This document shows positions 1 to 7,141 of a stretch of DNA of 60,605 nt, in pieces; within the stretch, counting starts at the first letter, position 1, and every line of letters begins with the position of its first letter. Origin of the DNA: Lachnospiraceae bacterium. Lineage in GTDB: Bacteria; Bacillota_A; Clostridia; Lachnospirales; Lachnospiraceae. The DNA lies in contig JAETQR010000025.1 in NCBI GenBank assembly GCA_021770615.1, positions 1 to 60,605 on the forward strand. Direction: 5' to 3'. The notes under the pieces are model-generated. The model was not told where the DNA came from and ran no database searches. It was given only the letters and a program-made list of their open reading frames with translations. The position numbers and the translations under genes were made by a program.

Positions 1-68
1 TTACTGAAATCTTCTCTGCATCACCCTAAATACATATCAGAATATCGAGTGAAAAAGCGGCGTTATAG

Positions 69-269
69 CTCCGCTCTATTTATCGTGTCATCAAATCGAC
101 TGTGAATGGTAACAAAGAACTGGCTTCCATACCGATTCTTGCGTTGACTGCCAATGCCTTTGAGGAGGATCGGCAGAAAGTATTAAAATGTGGTATGAAC
201 GGCCATATAGCGAAGCCGATTGATGTAGAGAAGTTGTTTGAAACTTTAAAGGAGATACTGTCAGCGTAA
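69..269 (+). pseudogene. C-terminal receiver-domain fragment of a hybrid sensor kinase
   Basis: The frame ending at the TAA at 267-269 reads IPILALTANAFEEDRQKV, then GMNGHIAKPIDVEKLFETLK. This is the last third of a CheY-like receiver domain: the conserved Ala/Thr region, the KP motif after beta-5 and helix 5, as found at the C-terminus of hybrid histidine kinases. The frame is closed upstream by a TAG at 66-68, and the bases before about 100 do not resemble the expected phosphoacceptor half, so the gene is broken. A different frame is open from the window edge to a TGA at 103-105 and may be the tail of an unrelated or inserted gene; I do not recognise it. The fragment's end overlaps the stop of the convergent minus-strand gene. 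Confidence 0.6.
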
Positions 270-1148
270 GATCCGGGCCATATCTTCCGGCAGCGGCGCC
301 TTAAAATCCATTTGCTTTCCGGTAATGGGATGAGTGAACGCAAGGTGGTGGGAGTGGAGCGCCTGACGGCTGATGTGTTCCATGTCAGGGTTGTAGAGGT
401 AATCCCCGATCAGGGGATACCCAAGGTATTTCATATGGATACGGATCTGATGGGTGCGGCCTGTTTCCAGACACAAGGAAACGAGGCTGTGCCCATTTTT
501 CTCTTTTATGGTCTGATAGTGGGTGACGGCGCGTTCCCCGTACTCCCAGTCTACAGTACGTTCAATGACAGTTCCCTCTTTCCGGGCGAGCGGGGCTGTG
601 ACTGTGCCGACGGCGGGTTTTAGGGATCCCCGTACGATCGCCAGGTATTCCCTGTGGATTTTATGGTCTCTTGCCATAGTGGAAAGAATGCTGCCGCTTA
701 CCAGATGCTTGGCTACCACAGTCAGTCCCGAGGTGTCACGGTCCAGACGGTTACAGCAGCGGAAAATAAAGGGCTTTCCCTGCTGTTTGTAATACCATGC
801 CAGAGCATTTGCCATGGAGTTGGTATAGTTGTTCATGGAAGGGTGCGTGGGCATTTTCGCGGGTTTGTTGATAATGACAATATCCTCGTCCTCATATAGA
901 ATGTCCAGGGGATGCTTGACCGGAAGGATTTTTTCAGAGGAGGACGTTTCCTGTATGGATATCGTTAAATGGTCGCCGGTCTGTAAGAGATCCCTCATGT
1001 AGTAGTGACAGCCGTTTACCAGGACACTTTGAGGCATGCGTTTGATCTGTGCAAGATTTTGGGCGGAGTAGCCTTTTCGTTTTAAAAATTGTTCAACACG
1101 GAGGCCGTTGCTTTCTCCGGCTATATAATAATTGATTGTACGGTTCAT
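261..1148 (-). CDS. RluA-family rRNA/tRNA pseudouridine synthase
   Basis: A 295-residue protein that isomerises specific uridines in structured RNA to pseudouridine. The family's catalytic motif is present as NRLDRDTSGLTVVAKH near residues 130-150, with the Asp of RLDRDTSG as the nucleophile. Downstream are the RTHQIRIHMKYLGYPLIGD block and the HSHHLAFTHP segment typical of RluA/C/D enzymes. Residues 15-65 resemble a weak S4-like domain (VEQFLKRKGYSAQNL). The ATG at 1146-1148 is preceded on this strand by GGAG at about 9 nt. The gene stands alone and runs convergently into the broken receiver fragment. The exact RNA target cannot be told from sequence; the length fits RluD-like enzymes. Confidence 0.9.
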   Translation of the reverse strand: MNRTINYYIAGESNGLRVEQFLKRKGYSAQNLAQIKRMPQSVLVNGCHYYMRDLLQTGDHLTISIQETSSSEKILPVKHPLDILYEDEDIVIINKPAKMPTHPSMNNYTNSMANALAWYYKQQGKPFIFRCCNRLDRDTSGLTVVAKHLVSGSILSTMARDHKIHREYLAIVRGSLKPAVGTVTAPLARKEGTVIERTVDWEYGERAVTHYQTIKEKNGHSLVSLCLETGRTHQIRIHMKYLGYPLIGDYLYNPDMEHISRQALHSHHLAFTHPITGKQMDFKAPLPEDMARILR

Positions 1149-1322
1149 TGAAATCTGCTCCGGAATTCGTTATGATAAATAAGTATTTGAGTCCGGCCGT
1201 TTACTGTTGGGCAGGCCGTAAATTATTATAGCCCATCGGACAGGATGCGTCTACCCTTTAGCGGGGAATATGCGGGAATATGCAAAAGGTGCAGAAGGAA
1301 AAGGCAGAAGAAGGAGGATAAA

Positions 1323-2294
1323 ATGACAGAATTAAGTACATTGTGCTATATAGAGAAGGACGGAAAGTATCTGATGCTTCACAGGACTGTGAAGAAAAAT
1401 GATGTGAATAAGGATAAATGGATCGGTGTCGGCGGCCATTTTGAGCCGGACGAAAGCCCGGAGGAGTGCCTTCTGAGGGAGGTGAAGGAAGAGACCGGAT
1501 ATACGCTCACATCTTATAAGTACCGGGGACAGGTTACCTTTGTATCCGGTAATGGCGTCACAGAATATATGTCGTTATTTACAGCAGACGGATTCGAGGG
1601 AGAGCAGATTGAATGTGAGGAAGGGGAACTCGCCTGGGTGGATATTGGGGATGTGTGGAAACTGAATCTGTGGGAGGGGGATAAGATCTTTTTCCGGCTG
1701 ATGGATGAGGAACAGGACTTTTTCTCTCTCAAGCTAGTGTATAACGGTCATAATACGCTGGAATCTGCGGCCCTGAACGGGGCGCCCATGGAGCTTGTGG
1801 ATGTGTTGAATGAGGATGGTGCGAAAACCGGAATCGTAAGAGAGTGTGGGGTGGCCCATCGCGAGGGAAGTCTTCACGCCGCGGTGCATGTGTGGGTTTT
1901 CTTTAGGAATGGCCAGGAAGGATATGATGTGATGACTCTGAAAGGGCATGTGAAGGCCGGGGAAGACATTGCCACATCTGCTGCCAGAAAGCTGCGGGAA
2001 ACGTTGGAAAACGCTGCGGTGGAGGAGCTTCATTATGTGAACATTCATCGTAGAGAGTCCGAGGGCGTGTTTCATGGAGAAGGAGTCTGGGATCGGGAGA
2101 TCTGCAGTGTTTACGTGTATACAAAGCCTGTGGACGAGAACAGCTTTATTTTGTCGGAAAGCAAAGGGGAGGAGATCACCTGGATGGATGAAAGGGGGTG
2201 TCTGAGAAGAATGCAGGATAGGACACTTCCCGATGGTATTGATGAAGAGGAACTTCACATGGTGAATGAGTATCTGAAGGACTGTGGGATATAA
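1323..2294 (+). CDS. Tandem Nudix protein (MutT-like domain plus degenerate second Nudix fold)
   Basis: 323 residues from the ATG at 1323, chosen because AAGGAGG lies just upstream; the open frame extends further 5' without a comparable site. Residues 1-130 are a Nudix hydrolase of the 8-oxo-dGTP/NUDT1 type. The complete Nudix box spans residues 38-60 (G38, E44, R52-E53, E56-E57, G59). Residues 150-320 look like a second Nudix fold of the IDI/YfcD kind (VDVLNEDGAKTGIVRECGVA, HAAVHVWVF). Its box (GHVKAGEDIATSAARKLRET) lacks the REUXEE glutamates and is probably not catalytic. Nudix enzymes cleave nucleoside-diphosphate-X bonds with Mg2+; the substrate here is unknown. Confidence 0.8.
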   Translation: MTELSTLCYIEKDGKYLMLHRTVKKNDVNKDKWIGVGGHFEPDESPEECLLREVKEETGYTLTSYKYRGQVTFVSGNGVTEYMSLFTADGFEGEQIECEEGELAWVDIGDVWKLNLWEGDKIFFRLMDEEQDFFSLKLVYNGHNTLESAALNGAPMELVDVLNEDGAKTGIVRECGVAHREGSLHAAVHVWVFFRNGQEGYDVMTLKGHVKAGEDIATSAARKLRETLENAAVEELHYVNIHRRESEGVFHGEGVWDREICSVYVYTKPVDENSFILSESKGEEITWMDERGCLRRMQDRTLPDGIDEEELHMVNEYLKDCGI

Positions 2295-2296
2295 CA

Positions 2297-2368
2297 GAAG
2301 CGCGCAGCGGGAATTATTGAGTGAGTATTTAGAAAATTCGATGGGTTTCCCCGCTTTGCGCTTCTTTT
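2297..2368 (+). terminator. Probable rho-independent terminator after the tandem Nudix gene
   Basis: A 15-nt arm at 2297-2311 (GAAGCGCGCAGCGGG) pairs with 2350-2364 (CCCGCTTTGCGCTTC) with a few mismatches and is followed by a short T-rich stretch. The loop of about 38 nt is long, so efficiency is uncertain. Confidence 0.5.
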
Positions 2369-2657
2369 GAGTCTGGTATCTGGATGCTGGATTAGCCGGT
2401 CTGCTCAATCCCCTATGTTGCTTCATATTGGGCTAAAAATGAAGCCAGATTATTACATAGATGTTCGTCTGCTGAGATTTTCCCCAGAGTGTTGTGATAT
2501 GTCAGAAATTATCGAGGATTGTAGGAAAATGGAAGTGAAAGTATAATATCATTATTTGTAAGAATAAATTAAAATTTGGTAATGATACCGATAAAGAAAG
2601 TAGATTTTAGGGAAATAGTGTTAGACTCCGGTTTAAATTATAAGCCTCCAAATTTTA

Positions 2658-2799
2658 GGCGGTTATTATTCCAGAAGAATCAATATTCAGCATAGATTGG
2701 TCTATCAGGTATACAACGAACAAGTTGTTATTAATGGAATTGAATATCAGGGAACGGTAAAAATTATTCGTATGTGGACGCATTATAATGAAATTTAAA
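2658..2799 (+). pseudogene. YoeB/Txe-type toxin remnant, frameshifted
   Basis: From 2658 the frame reads GGYYSRRINIQHRLVYQVYN and continues to a TVK. This matches the C-terminal half of YoeB/Txe mRNA interferases, which carry a YSRRIxxxHRLVY core. After a run of six A at 2760-2765 the matching frame shifts by one base and resumes as IIRMWTHYNEI with a stop at 2797-2799. The N-terminal half of a toxin is not recognisable upstream (about 2370-2657 shows no gene), nor is its own antitoxin. It is therefore a decayed remnant. It sits directly upstream of an intact Phd/ParE pair, so this spot has collected toxin-antitoxin loci more than once. Confidence 0.65.
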
Positions 2800-2835
2800 T
2801 ATTCACTTTACACACGATTATTTTGCAGATAATTA

Positions 2836-2864
2836 TTGATTATATATGTAAATAAAGATATAAT
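2836..2864 (+). promoter_or_regulatory. SigA-type promoter for the Phd/ParE pair
   Basis: TTGATT at 2836-2841, a 17-nt spacer and TATAAT at 2859-2864, about 48 nt upstream of the antitoxin ATG. The surroundings are very AT-rich. Type II antitoxins usually autorepress at such sites. Confidence 0.55.
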
Positions 2865-2911
2865 ATGACTATATCAAACGATGTAATATTACTTTTCAGG
2901 AGGATCATGTT

Positions 2912-3193
2912 ATGGAAGCAATCAGGCCGTCATCGGATTTAAGAAACCACTATAGCGAAATATCTAAACAATGTCATGAAGAAAGAACACCTGTTATTAT
3001 TACAGTAAATGGTCGTGGGGATACTGCTGTATTAGGCTTGCAGGACTATTACCAGATGAAGTCAGAACTGGAATTACTGCGCACATTAGCGGAAGCGGAA
3101 AATGATGTTGATAACGGAAGAGTTGCGCCTATGCAGGATACCTTCGATGATATAAGACAGTCTTTATTATGGAGGCAGTCAGGTGAAATATAA
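2912..3193 (+). CDS. Phd/YefM-family antitoxin
   Basis: 93 residues. The N-terminal half (AIRPSSDLRNHYSEISKQCH, then TPVIITVNGRGDTAVLGLQDY) is the Phd/YefM DNA-binding fold with its characteristic VITxNGxxxAVLxxxxxY signature. The C-terminal 40 residues are acidic and helical, as expected for the toxin-neutralising tail. AGGAGG lies 7-8 nt before the ATG. The gene overlaps the downstream toxin start by 11 nt, the usual coupling of type II toxin-antitoxin operons. It should bind and inhibit the product of the next gene and repress its own promoter. Confidence 0.9.
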   Translation: MEAIRPSSDLRNHYSEISKQCHEERTPVIITVNGRGDTAVLGLQDYYQMKSELELLRTLAEAENDVDNGRVAPMQDTFDDIRQSLLWRQSGEI

Positions 3194-3494
3194 GATCATC
3201 AGAACAGATAAAGCGGATGAGCAACTAAGAGAGATTATCTTCTATATTGCGGAAGATTCAGGAAATGTTGATATAGCATTAAATTATCTTGATAAAATTG
3301 AAAAGACTATTAACAGTTTAGAAGATTTTCCGATGTCCGGCAGTGTGCCAAGGTATTCTATATTAAAAAAACAAGGTTACAGGATCCTTATCGTGGAAAG
3401 ACATCTTGTATTCTATAAAGTCGATGATGATAAGAGGATAGTCACGATATATGCAATTGTGGATGGAAGACGGGAATATAGGAATTTAATATAA
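3183..3494 (+). CDS. RelE/ParE-superfamily toxin
   Basis: 103 residues in the ParE/RelE fold: DKADEQLREIIFYIAEDSGN in helices 1-2, the middle segment FPMSGSVPRYSILKKQGYR, then the strand pair YRILIVERHLVFYKVDDDKR and VTIYAIVDGRREY. The latter carries the R-H-x-V-F-Y pattern of ParE-like proteins. ParE members poison gyrase whereas RelE members cut mRNA on the ribosome; sequence alone leans to the ParE side because the RelE catalytic Lys/Arg set is not obvious. It is translationally coupled to the antitoxin. All motifs appear intact. Confidence 0.88.
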   Translation: MKYKIIRTDKADEQLREIIFYIAEDSGNVDIALNYLDKIEKTINSLEDFPMSGSVPRYSILKKQGYRILIVERHLVFYKVDDDKRIVTIYAIVDGRREYRNLI

Positions 3495-3509
3495 TGTATG
3501 TGATAAACA

Positions 3510-3546
3510 AAGCCAGCCTGAATTAACGGACTGGCTTTTCTTTTTC
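3510..3546 (+). terminator. Rho-independent terminator of the toxin-antitoxin operon
   Basis: AAGCCAG (3510-3516) pairs with CTGGCTT (3531-3537), followed by TTCTTTTT. Confidence 0.75.
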
Positions 3547-3668
3547 GCAGTAATCTCCCTATCGTATTCAAATCTATCATTCCCTGATAGTAACGGCTTC
3601 TCTGAGGGAGGTTCTTCTTAGCAATGAGACATGGATTCCTACTTTGAGAAAGCCATGCCTTGAAAAAT

Positions 3669-3742
3669 CGGGGTAACAGGATTCGAACCTGCGACCTCAC
3701 GGCCCCCAGCCGTGCGCTCTAACCAAACTGAGCCATACCCCG
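3669..3742 (-). tRNA. tRNA-Pro (anticodon GGG)
   Basis: On the minus strand the 74-nt sequence begins CGGGGTATGGCTCAG and ends GGTTCGAATCCTGTTACCCCG. The acceptor arms pair, and the T-loop is canonical (GGTTCGAATCC). The anticodon stem CACGG/CCGTG closes the seven-base loop CTGGGGG, giving anticodon GGG for proline. CCA is not encoded. About 125 bases between the toxin-antitoxin terminator and the tRNA show no gene. Confidence 0.95.
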
Positions 3743-3837
3743 ATAGACCTATTTTAGCGAATCATGTCGAAGAATGCAAGCTTTATTTTTACTTTTTCTA
3801 TTTTCAATTATATGCTAAAATAGACTTGGATATACAT

Positions 3838-3900
3838 TGACGGACTTTCGTCCGCCAGCTCCCGTCAGGGAGCCTGTATTACGGGATGCCGTGAAATTTT
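3838..3900 (+). promoter_or_regulatory. Structured leader upstream of dapB, possible attenuator
   Basis: Three hairpins follow one another: CGGAC/GTCCG (3841-3845, 3850-3854), GCTCCC/GGGAGC (3858-3863, 3868-3873) and ACGG/CCGT (3881-3884, 3889-3892), the last followed by GAAATTTTT. TGACGG at 3838-3843 can instead pair with CCGTCA at 3862-3867, so alternative folds compete. A plausible -10 (TGCTAAAAT) lies near 3813-3821. It does not match a lysine riboswitch or a T-box that I recognise. Confidence 0.35.
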
Positions 3901-3956
3901 TATTCAATCATATTTTTATAACCGCGCAATGTGTTTTGTTTGGGGAAGGAGTACAT

Positions 3957-4757
3957 ATGGTAAAAATAATCGTGATCGGACCAAGAGGGAAAATGGGAAA
4001 ATTAATTACACAGGCAGCAGCTTCCAGAGATGATATGAAGCTGGTTGCAGGCGTTGCACCCAAAGGAAGGGAGTATGTAGGAGAGGATCTGGGGGCTGTT
4101 GCTATGGTGGGGCGTAAATTAAATGCTCCGGTTGTGGATAATCTTGAAAGCGTCATTGATGCCTGTGATGTCATTGTTGATTTTTCCACAAAAGAAACAG
4201 CAATGGAAGTATTGAAGCTTGCGCTTCGGCACAAAAAAGGACTCGTATGCGGAACTACCGGATTTTCGCCGGAAGAAATGCAGAGATTTCAGGACGCTTC
4301 GGAAGAAATCCCGATGCTTTATGCCGCCAATACGTCCAAACTGGTAAATATTATGAACAAGCTGTTGGAACTTGTTGCCCGTACTGCGGGGGATGAACTG
4401 GATATTGAGATCCTGGAAATGCATGACCAGTGGAAGAAGGATGCTCCAAGCGGGACTTCCAGAGAAATGGGGGAAGTTATGGCAGAGGCTCTTGGAAGGG
4501 AGTTAAAGGATATTGCGGTATATGGACGTGAGGGGGAGTCCCCAAGGATTCCCGGCACGATCGGTTATCATTCTTTGCGTGCAGGGAATATTCCCAGCAG
4601 CCATACCGTATATTTCGGAGGTATGGGGGAACGGCTGGAGATCACCCATCATTCCTACAATTGGGAGTGCTTCGCCAGAGGAGCCTGTGACTGTGCGGTG
4701 TTCCTGAAAGATAAGGGAGCAGGGTATTATACGATTAAAGATGTGCTGAATCTGTAA
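3957..4757 (+). CDS. dapB: 4-hydroxy-tetrahydrodipicolinate reductase (DapB)
   Basis: 266 residues from the ATG at 3957, which has GGGGAAGGAG just upstream; an in-frame 5' extension to 3837 would translate the structured leader and is not favoured. DapB reduces hydroxy-tetrahydrodipicolinate with NAD(P)H in the diaminopimelate/lysine pathway. The N-terminal Rossmann motif is GPRGKMG (8-14), followed by VDFSTKE and CGTTGFS. The substrate-binding DAPSGTS sits at 162-168. In the usual HHRHK motif the second His is Asp here: H156, D157, K160. The first His and the Lys are kept, so activity is likely but this is a divergent branch. No other lysine-pathway gene is adjacent; dapF is 9 kb away. Confidence 0.87.
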   Translation: MVKIIVIGPRGKMGKLITQAAASRDDMKLVAGVAPKGREYVGEDLGAVAMVGRKLNAPVVDNLESVIDACDVIVDFSTKETAMEVLKLALRHKKGLVCGTTGFSPEEMQRFQDASEEIPMLYAANTSKLVNIMNKLLELVARTAGDELDIEILEMHDQWKKDAPSGTSREMGEVMAEALGRELKDIAVYGREGESPRIPGTIGYHSLRAGNIPSSHTVYFGGMGERLEITHHSYNWECFARGACDCAVFLKDKGAGYYTIKDVLNL

Positions 4758-4820
4758 CAGTGCCGACTTTCGTCCATATTCAGAGAAGTCGTTATCTTGG
4801 TTTCATACGAAAAATAATTG

Positions 4821-4849
4821 TTGCATTTGCAGATCATAGGAAGTATAAT
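4821..4849 (+). promoter_or_regulatory. SigA-type promoter for the YbjQ-like gene
   Basis: TTGCAT at 4821-4826, a 17-nt spacer and TATAAT at 4844-4849, 43 nt before the ATG at 4892. Confidence 0.65.
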
Positions 4850-4891
4850 TGTATTAATAAAATAATACAGATATCTGAAGGAGGATGAACG

Positions 4892-5206
4892 ATGATATTG
4901 GTGAATACAGATTATATTGAAGGAAAGAAATTTGAAATGATCGGTTTGGTAAAGGGAAGTATGATTCAGTCTGTCCACTTTGGGAAGGATATTGTAAACA
5001 GCTTTAAGACGCTTGTGGGCGGGGAGCTTACTTCTTATACAGAGATGATGAACGAGGCGAGAGCTGTCGCCACAAGAAGAATGTCTGAGGAGGCAGAGGC
5101 CATAGGAGCTGACGCGGTCATCAACCTCCGCTATACTTCAAGCCAGGTCGTACAGGGGGCGGCAGAGGTCATGGCTTACGGGACAGCAGTAAGATTTGTA
5201 GAATAA
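4892..5206 (+). CDS. YbjQ/UPF0145 family protein
   Basis: 104 residues covering the whole small domain of this family: the start MILVNTDYIEGKKFEMIGLV, the glycine-containing centre GGELTSYTEMMNEAR, then AIGADAVINLRY and a closing strand ending MAYGTAVRF. The family forms pentameric beta-rich rings and has no settled function; an old heavy-metal-binding label is not supported by any cysteine or histidine cluster here. AAGGAGG precedes the ATG, and the gene has its own promoter, so it is a single-gene unit ending at the hairpin at 5224-5267. Confidence 0.85.
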   Translation: MILVNTDYIEGKKFEMIGLVKGSMIQSVHFGKDIVNSFKTLVGGELTSYTEMMNEARAVATRRMSEEAEAIGADAVINLRYTSSQVVQGAAEVMAYGTAVRFVE

Positions 5207-5223
5207 GCATGCTCAAAGACACC

Positions 5224-5267
5224 AGAGCCGTAAATGTAAGTGGCCATCCATTTACATTTACGGCTCT
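5224..5267. terminator. Perfect hairpin between convergent genes
   Basis: AGAGCCGTAAATGTAA (5224-5239) is perfectly complementary to TTACATTTACGGCTCT (5252-5267), a 16-bp stem with a 12-nt loop between two converging genes. There is no T-run on either side, so it may act as an mRNA end-stabiliser rather than a classical terminator. Confidence 0.6.
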
Positions 5268-5293
5268 GTGCCTGGAATCCCCCTGTAAGGGAA

Positions 5294-5881
5294 CTAACTG
5301 TATTCAATATTTTTTTCATCCATCCGGATCCGTTCCAGACGCTTTATCCGCTCGTCCAGATGGTTTTCTGTCAGATACCGGTATACACTTTTCGGAACCA
5401 GATGGGCCCATTCCTGATCCATTGCAATGCAACTCCGGATCCAGGAGGATGTAACCCCCTTGTCTTTTGCATCTTTTCTGCGGAGGATCTCAATATCAAG
5501 TCCAAGGCTCCGTAAGATCTTATATTTTTCCTCATCCCATTCATCACAGATATTCATATAATACGTAGCCTCCCTGGGAGCATATTGGAGAATATATTCC
5601 GGGCGGTTGATAGGGAATGGGAGGATGTCATATTCTGGATCCGGAACATTGAATTCGCTCATGGCTCCCCGTATCATCTCGTAACGTTCATAGTAGGTCA
5701 GCGGATTGGCTGACCGTGCAGATCTGTTTTCGTCATTTACAGAGTCTCCGGTATGGGCGGAATCCGGGTTCGTAAGTCCTATAAACAATTTCCGGCAGCG
5801 CATTTTAGCTGCCAGAATATATTCCATATGCTTTAAATTCAGTACCTGAAACCTTCCGTGTACAACACCGGTCTTTATCAT
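5294..5881 (-). CDS. Nicotinamide-nucleotide adenylyltransferase-like nucleotidyltransferase
   Basis: 195 residues of the HxGH nucleotidyltransferase superfamily, closest in pattern to the archaeal NadM/NMNAT type. The N-terminus GVVHGRFQVLNLKHMEYILA aligns with GRFQPxHxGH, but the Gly before His is Lys (KHM). The second signature is VTSSWIRS, the equivalent of ISSTxxR. Such enzymes transfer AMP from ATP to NMN in NAD synthesis. The divergent HxGH motif makes the substrate uncertain; other small-molecule adenylyl- or cytidylyltransferases are possible. SD GAGGAG lies 7 nt before the ATG. It is transcribed toward the convergent hairpin. Confidence 0.68.
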   Translation of the reverse strand: MIKTGVVHGRFQVLNLKHMEYILAAKMRCRKLFIGLTNPDSAHTGDSVNDENRSARSANPLTYYERYEMIRGAMSEFNVPDPEYDILPFPINRPEYILQYAPREATYYMNICDEWDEEKYKILRSLGLDIEILRRKDAKDKGVTSSWIRSCIAMDQEWAHLVPKSVYRYLTENHLDERIKRLERIRMDEKNIEYS

Positions 5882-5903
5882 ATTTGTCTCCTCTGTTTTG
5901 ATT

Positions 5904-6215
5904 TTATACGTTTAACATATCTAAGATCTCACTTTTTGATTTTGCGCCTACTTCTCTCTTTACAGCCTGTCCGTCTTTAAAAACCATAAGAGTCGGAATG
6001 GACATTACCCGATATTGTCTTGCAAGTTCAGGCTGCTCATCCACGTCGATCTTGCAGACCTTCGCATTTGTAACCTCAGAGGCCACTTCTTCAATGATCG
6101 GCCCAACCATCTGGCATGGGCCGCACCATGTCGCCCAAAAATCAACCAACACCGGTTCCGCTGCCTGGAGAACCTCTTTCTCAAAATTATCCTTCGTCAG
6201 ATGTAATGCTGCCAT
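5904..6215 (-). CDS. trxA: Thioredoxin
   Basis: 103 residues when started at the ATG at 6213-6215 (MAALHLTKDNF). An in-frame ATG three codons earlier falls on the Shine-Dalgarno AAAGGA and is disfavoured. The redox motif WCGPC has cysteines at 31 and 34 after DFWAT, and the cis-proline segment is MSIPTLMVFKDG; both are classical thioredoxin. It reduces protein disulfides in the cytosol using thioredoxin reductase, which is not in the window. It is separated from the downstream adenylyltransferase-like gene by only 22 nt, so the two may be cotranscribed. Confidence 0.96.
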   Translation of the reverse strand: MAALHLTKDNFEKEVLQAAEPVLVDFWATWCGPCQMVGPIIEEVASEVTNAKVCKIDVDEQPELARQYRVMSIPTLMVFKDGQAVKREVGAKSKSEILDMLNV

Positions 6216-6329
6216 ATCTGTCATCCTTTCTATTTGTTGATAGCTTTATTATACCCTGTTTGGGCAGGAAATTCCATCCGGACACAACATTTTATTGTTT
6301 ATGCCGAATGAAAATACCTGCCCGTTGAG

Positions 6330-6371
6330 GAGATTAATAATAATAGGAAACGCCGTTATTACGGCGTTTCC
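6330..6371 (-). terminator. Terminator of the tmRNA gene
   Basis: GGAAACGCCGT/ACGGCGTTTCC (6346-6356 and 6361-6371) is an 11-bp perfect stem with a 4-nt loop. On the minus strand it follows the tmRNA 3' end directly and is followed by a U-rich stretch. Confidence 0.8.
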
Positions 6372-6375
6372 TAAA

Positions 6376-6723
6376 TGGACCTGGCGGGAGTTGAACCCGC
6401 GTCCGAAAGCCCATCCACCAGAGCGTCTCCCATCACAGTCATTATTCTGGCATTCCCTCCGTCAGCCACCTAATGACAGGTTGCTGATTTTAGTAGCTTC
6501 ATAAGATCTTCCATTCCCTCAAAGCTTTGGAAACGAAGTGCTCCGCCTGTTTGAAGCCGGTACCCAAGACAGCGGAAGATCTCGGGCCGACTGCCGCCTG
6601 ATTAGGCAGCGTACGCTAATTCTCTATTGTCTGCGTTTATATTTAATTGGAACTTTTAACGTAGTGTCCCGCTACGGATGGCTTCTCCGACTTCCAGACC
6701 CCCGTCGAAACCAGTACAAGCCC
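6376..6723 (-). ncRNA. ssrA: tmRNA (ssrA)
   Basis: About 348 nt on the minus strand. The 5' end GGGCTTGTACTGGTTTCGAC and the 3' end GGACGCGGGTTCAACTCCCG followed by CCAGGTCCA are the tRNA-like half. GGGCUUG pairs with CAGGUCC as the acceptor stem with G-U wobbles; CCA is not encoded. The tag reading frame lies at 6602-6634: GCA GAC AAT AGA GAA TTA GCG TAC GCT GCC TAA, giving ADNRELAYAA. tmRNA rescues stalled ribosomes and tags the nascent chain for ClpXP; clpX is in this window. A TATAAT -10 on this strand (6770-6775) lies about 40 nt upstream of the mature 5' end. Open frames over this region on the plus strand are not genes. Confidence 0.96.
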
Positions 6724-6951
6724 TGAGCTGTTGTTACTTACTGGTCCGCAGACTGTCTTTCTGTGTGTCATTATAGGCATGCAGACTTCGTCCGCTGATG
6801 TTTATTTTATTATATGAATGTCCCTTTGGTTTGTCAAGGGCAAGATTCTTTTATGGCCTTTATAGGCACCGATAGCCGATAGAGATGGAAAAGAGAGGAT
6901 ATAAGTGCAAAAACTGGGTATACTATCTGAAAAAGTGTAAGGAGGTAGCCA

Positions 6952-7137
6952 ATGAAAGCAAGAGTAAATGAAGGCTGTATTTCATGCGGGGCCTGTGTCG
7001 CAACCTGTCCGGAGGTGTTTCGGTTTAATGACGACGGTCTTGCGGAGGCATATGACGAAGTAAAGCCGGAGTATGAAATGGCGGCCGAGGAGGCAAGGGA
7101 TGATTGCCCGGTGGCAGTGATCGATATTCAGGAATAG
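6952..7137 (+). CDS. Single-cluster [4Fe-4S] ferredoxin
   Basis: 61 residues with CISCGACVATCP (C9, C12, C15, C19) and a partner Cys near the C-terminus. The second cysteine motif is reduced to DDCPVAVI (C52), and C15 may be free, as in Thermotoga/Desulfovibrio-type single-cluster ferredoxins with Cys spacing CxxCxxC...CP. It is a cytosolic low-potential electron carrier. AAGGAGG precedes the ATG, and a TATACT near 6916-6921 may be its -10. It is monocistronic, ending at the hairpin at 7142-7220. The roughly 230 bases between the tmRNA and this gene hold only promoter elements. Confidence 0.92.
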   Translation: MKARVNEGCISCGACVATCPEVFRFNDDGLAEAYDEVKPEYEMAAEEARDDCPVAVIDIQE

Positions 7138-7141
7138 AGTT

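Noticed and set aside
3837..3956. N-terminal extension of DapB from 3837
   Set aside because: It would translate the hairpin leader; the ATG at 3957 has a good SD and matches the family N-terminus.
6295..6726. Several plus-strand open frames of 60-70 codons
   Set aside because: They lie over the tmRNA gene and its terminator, whose structure and tag are unambiguous.
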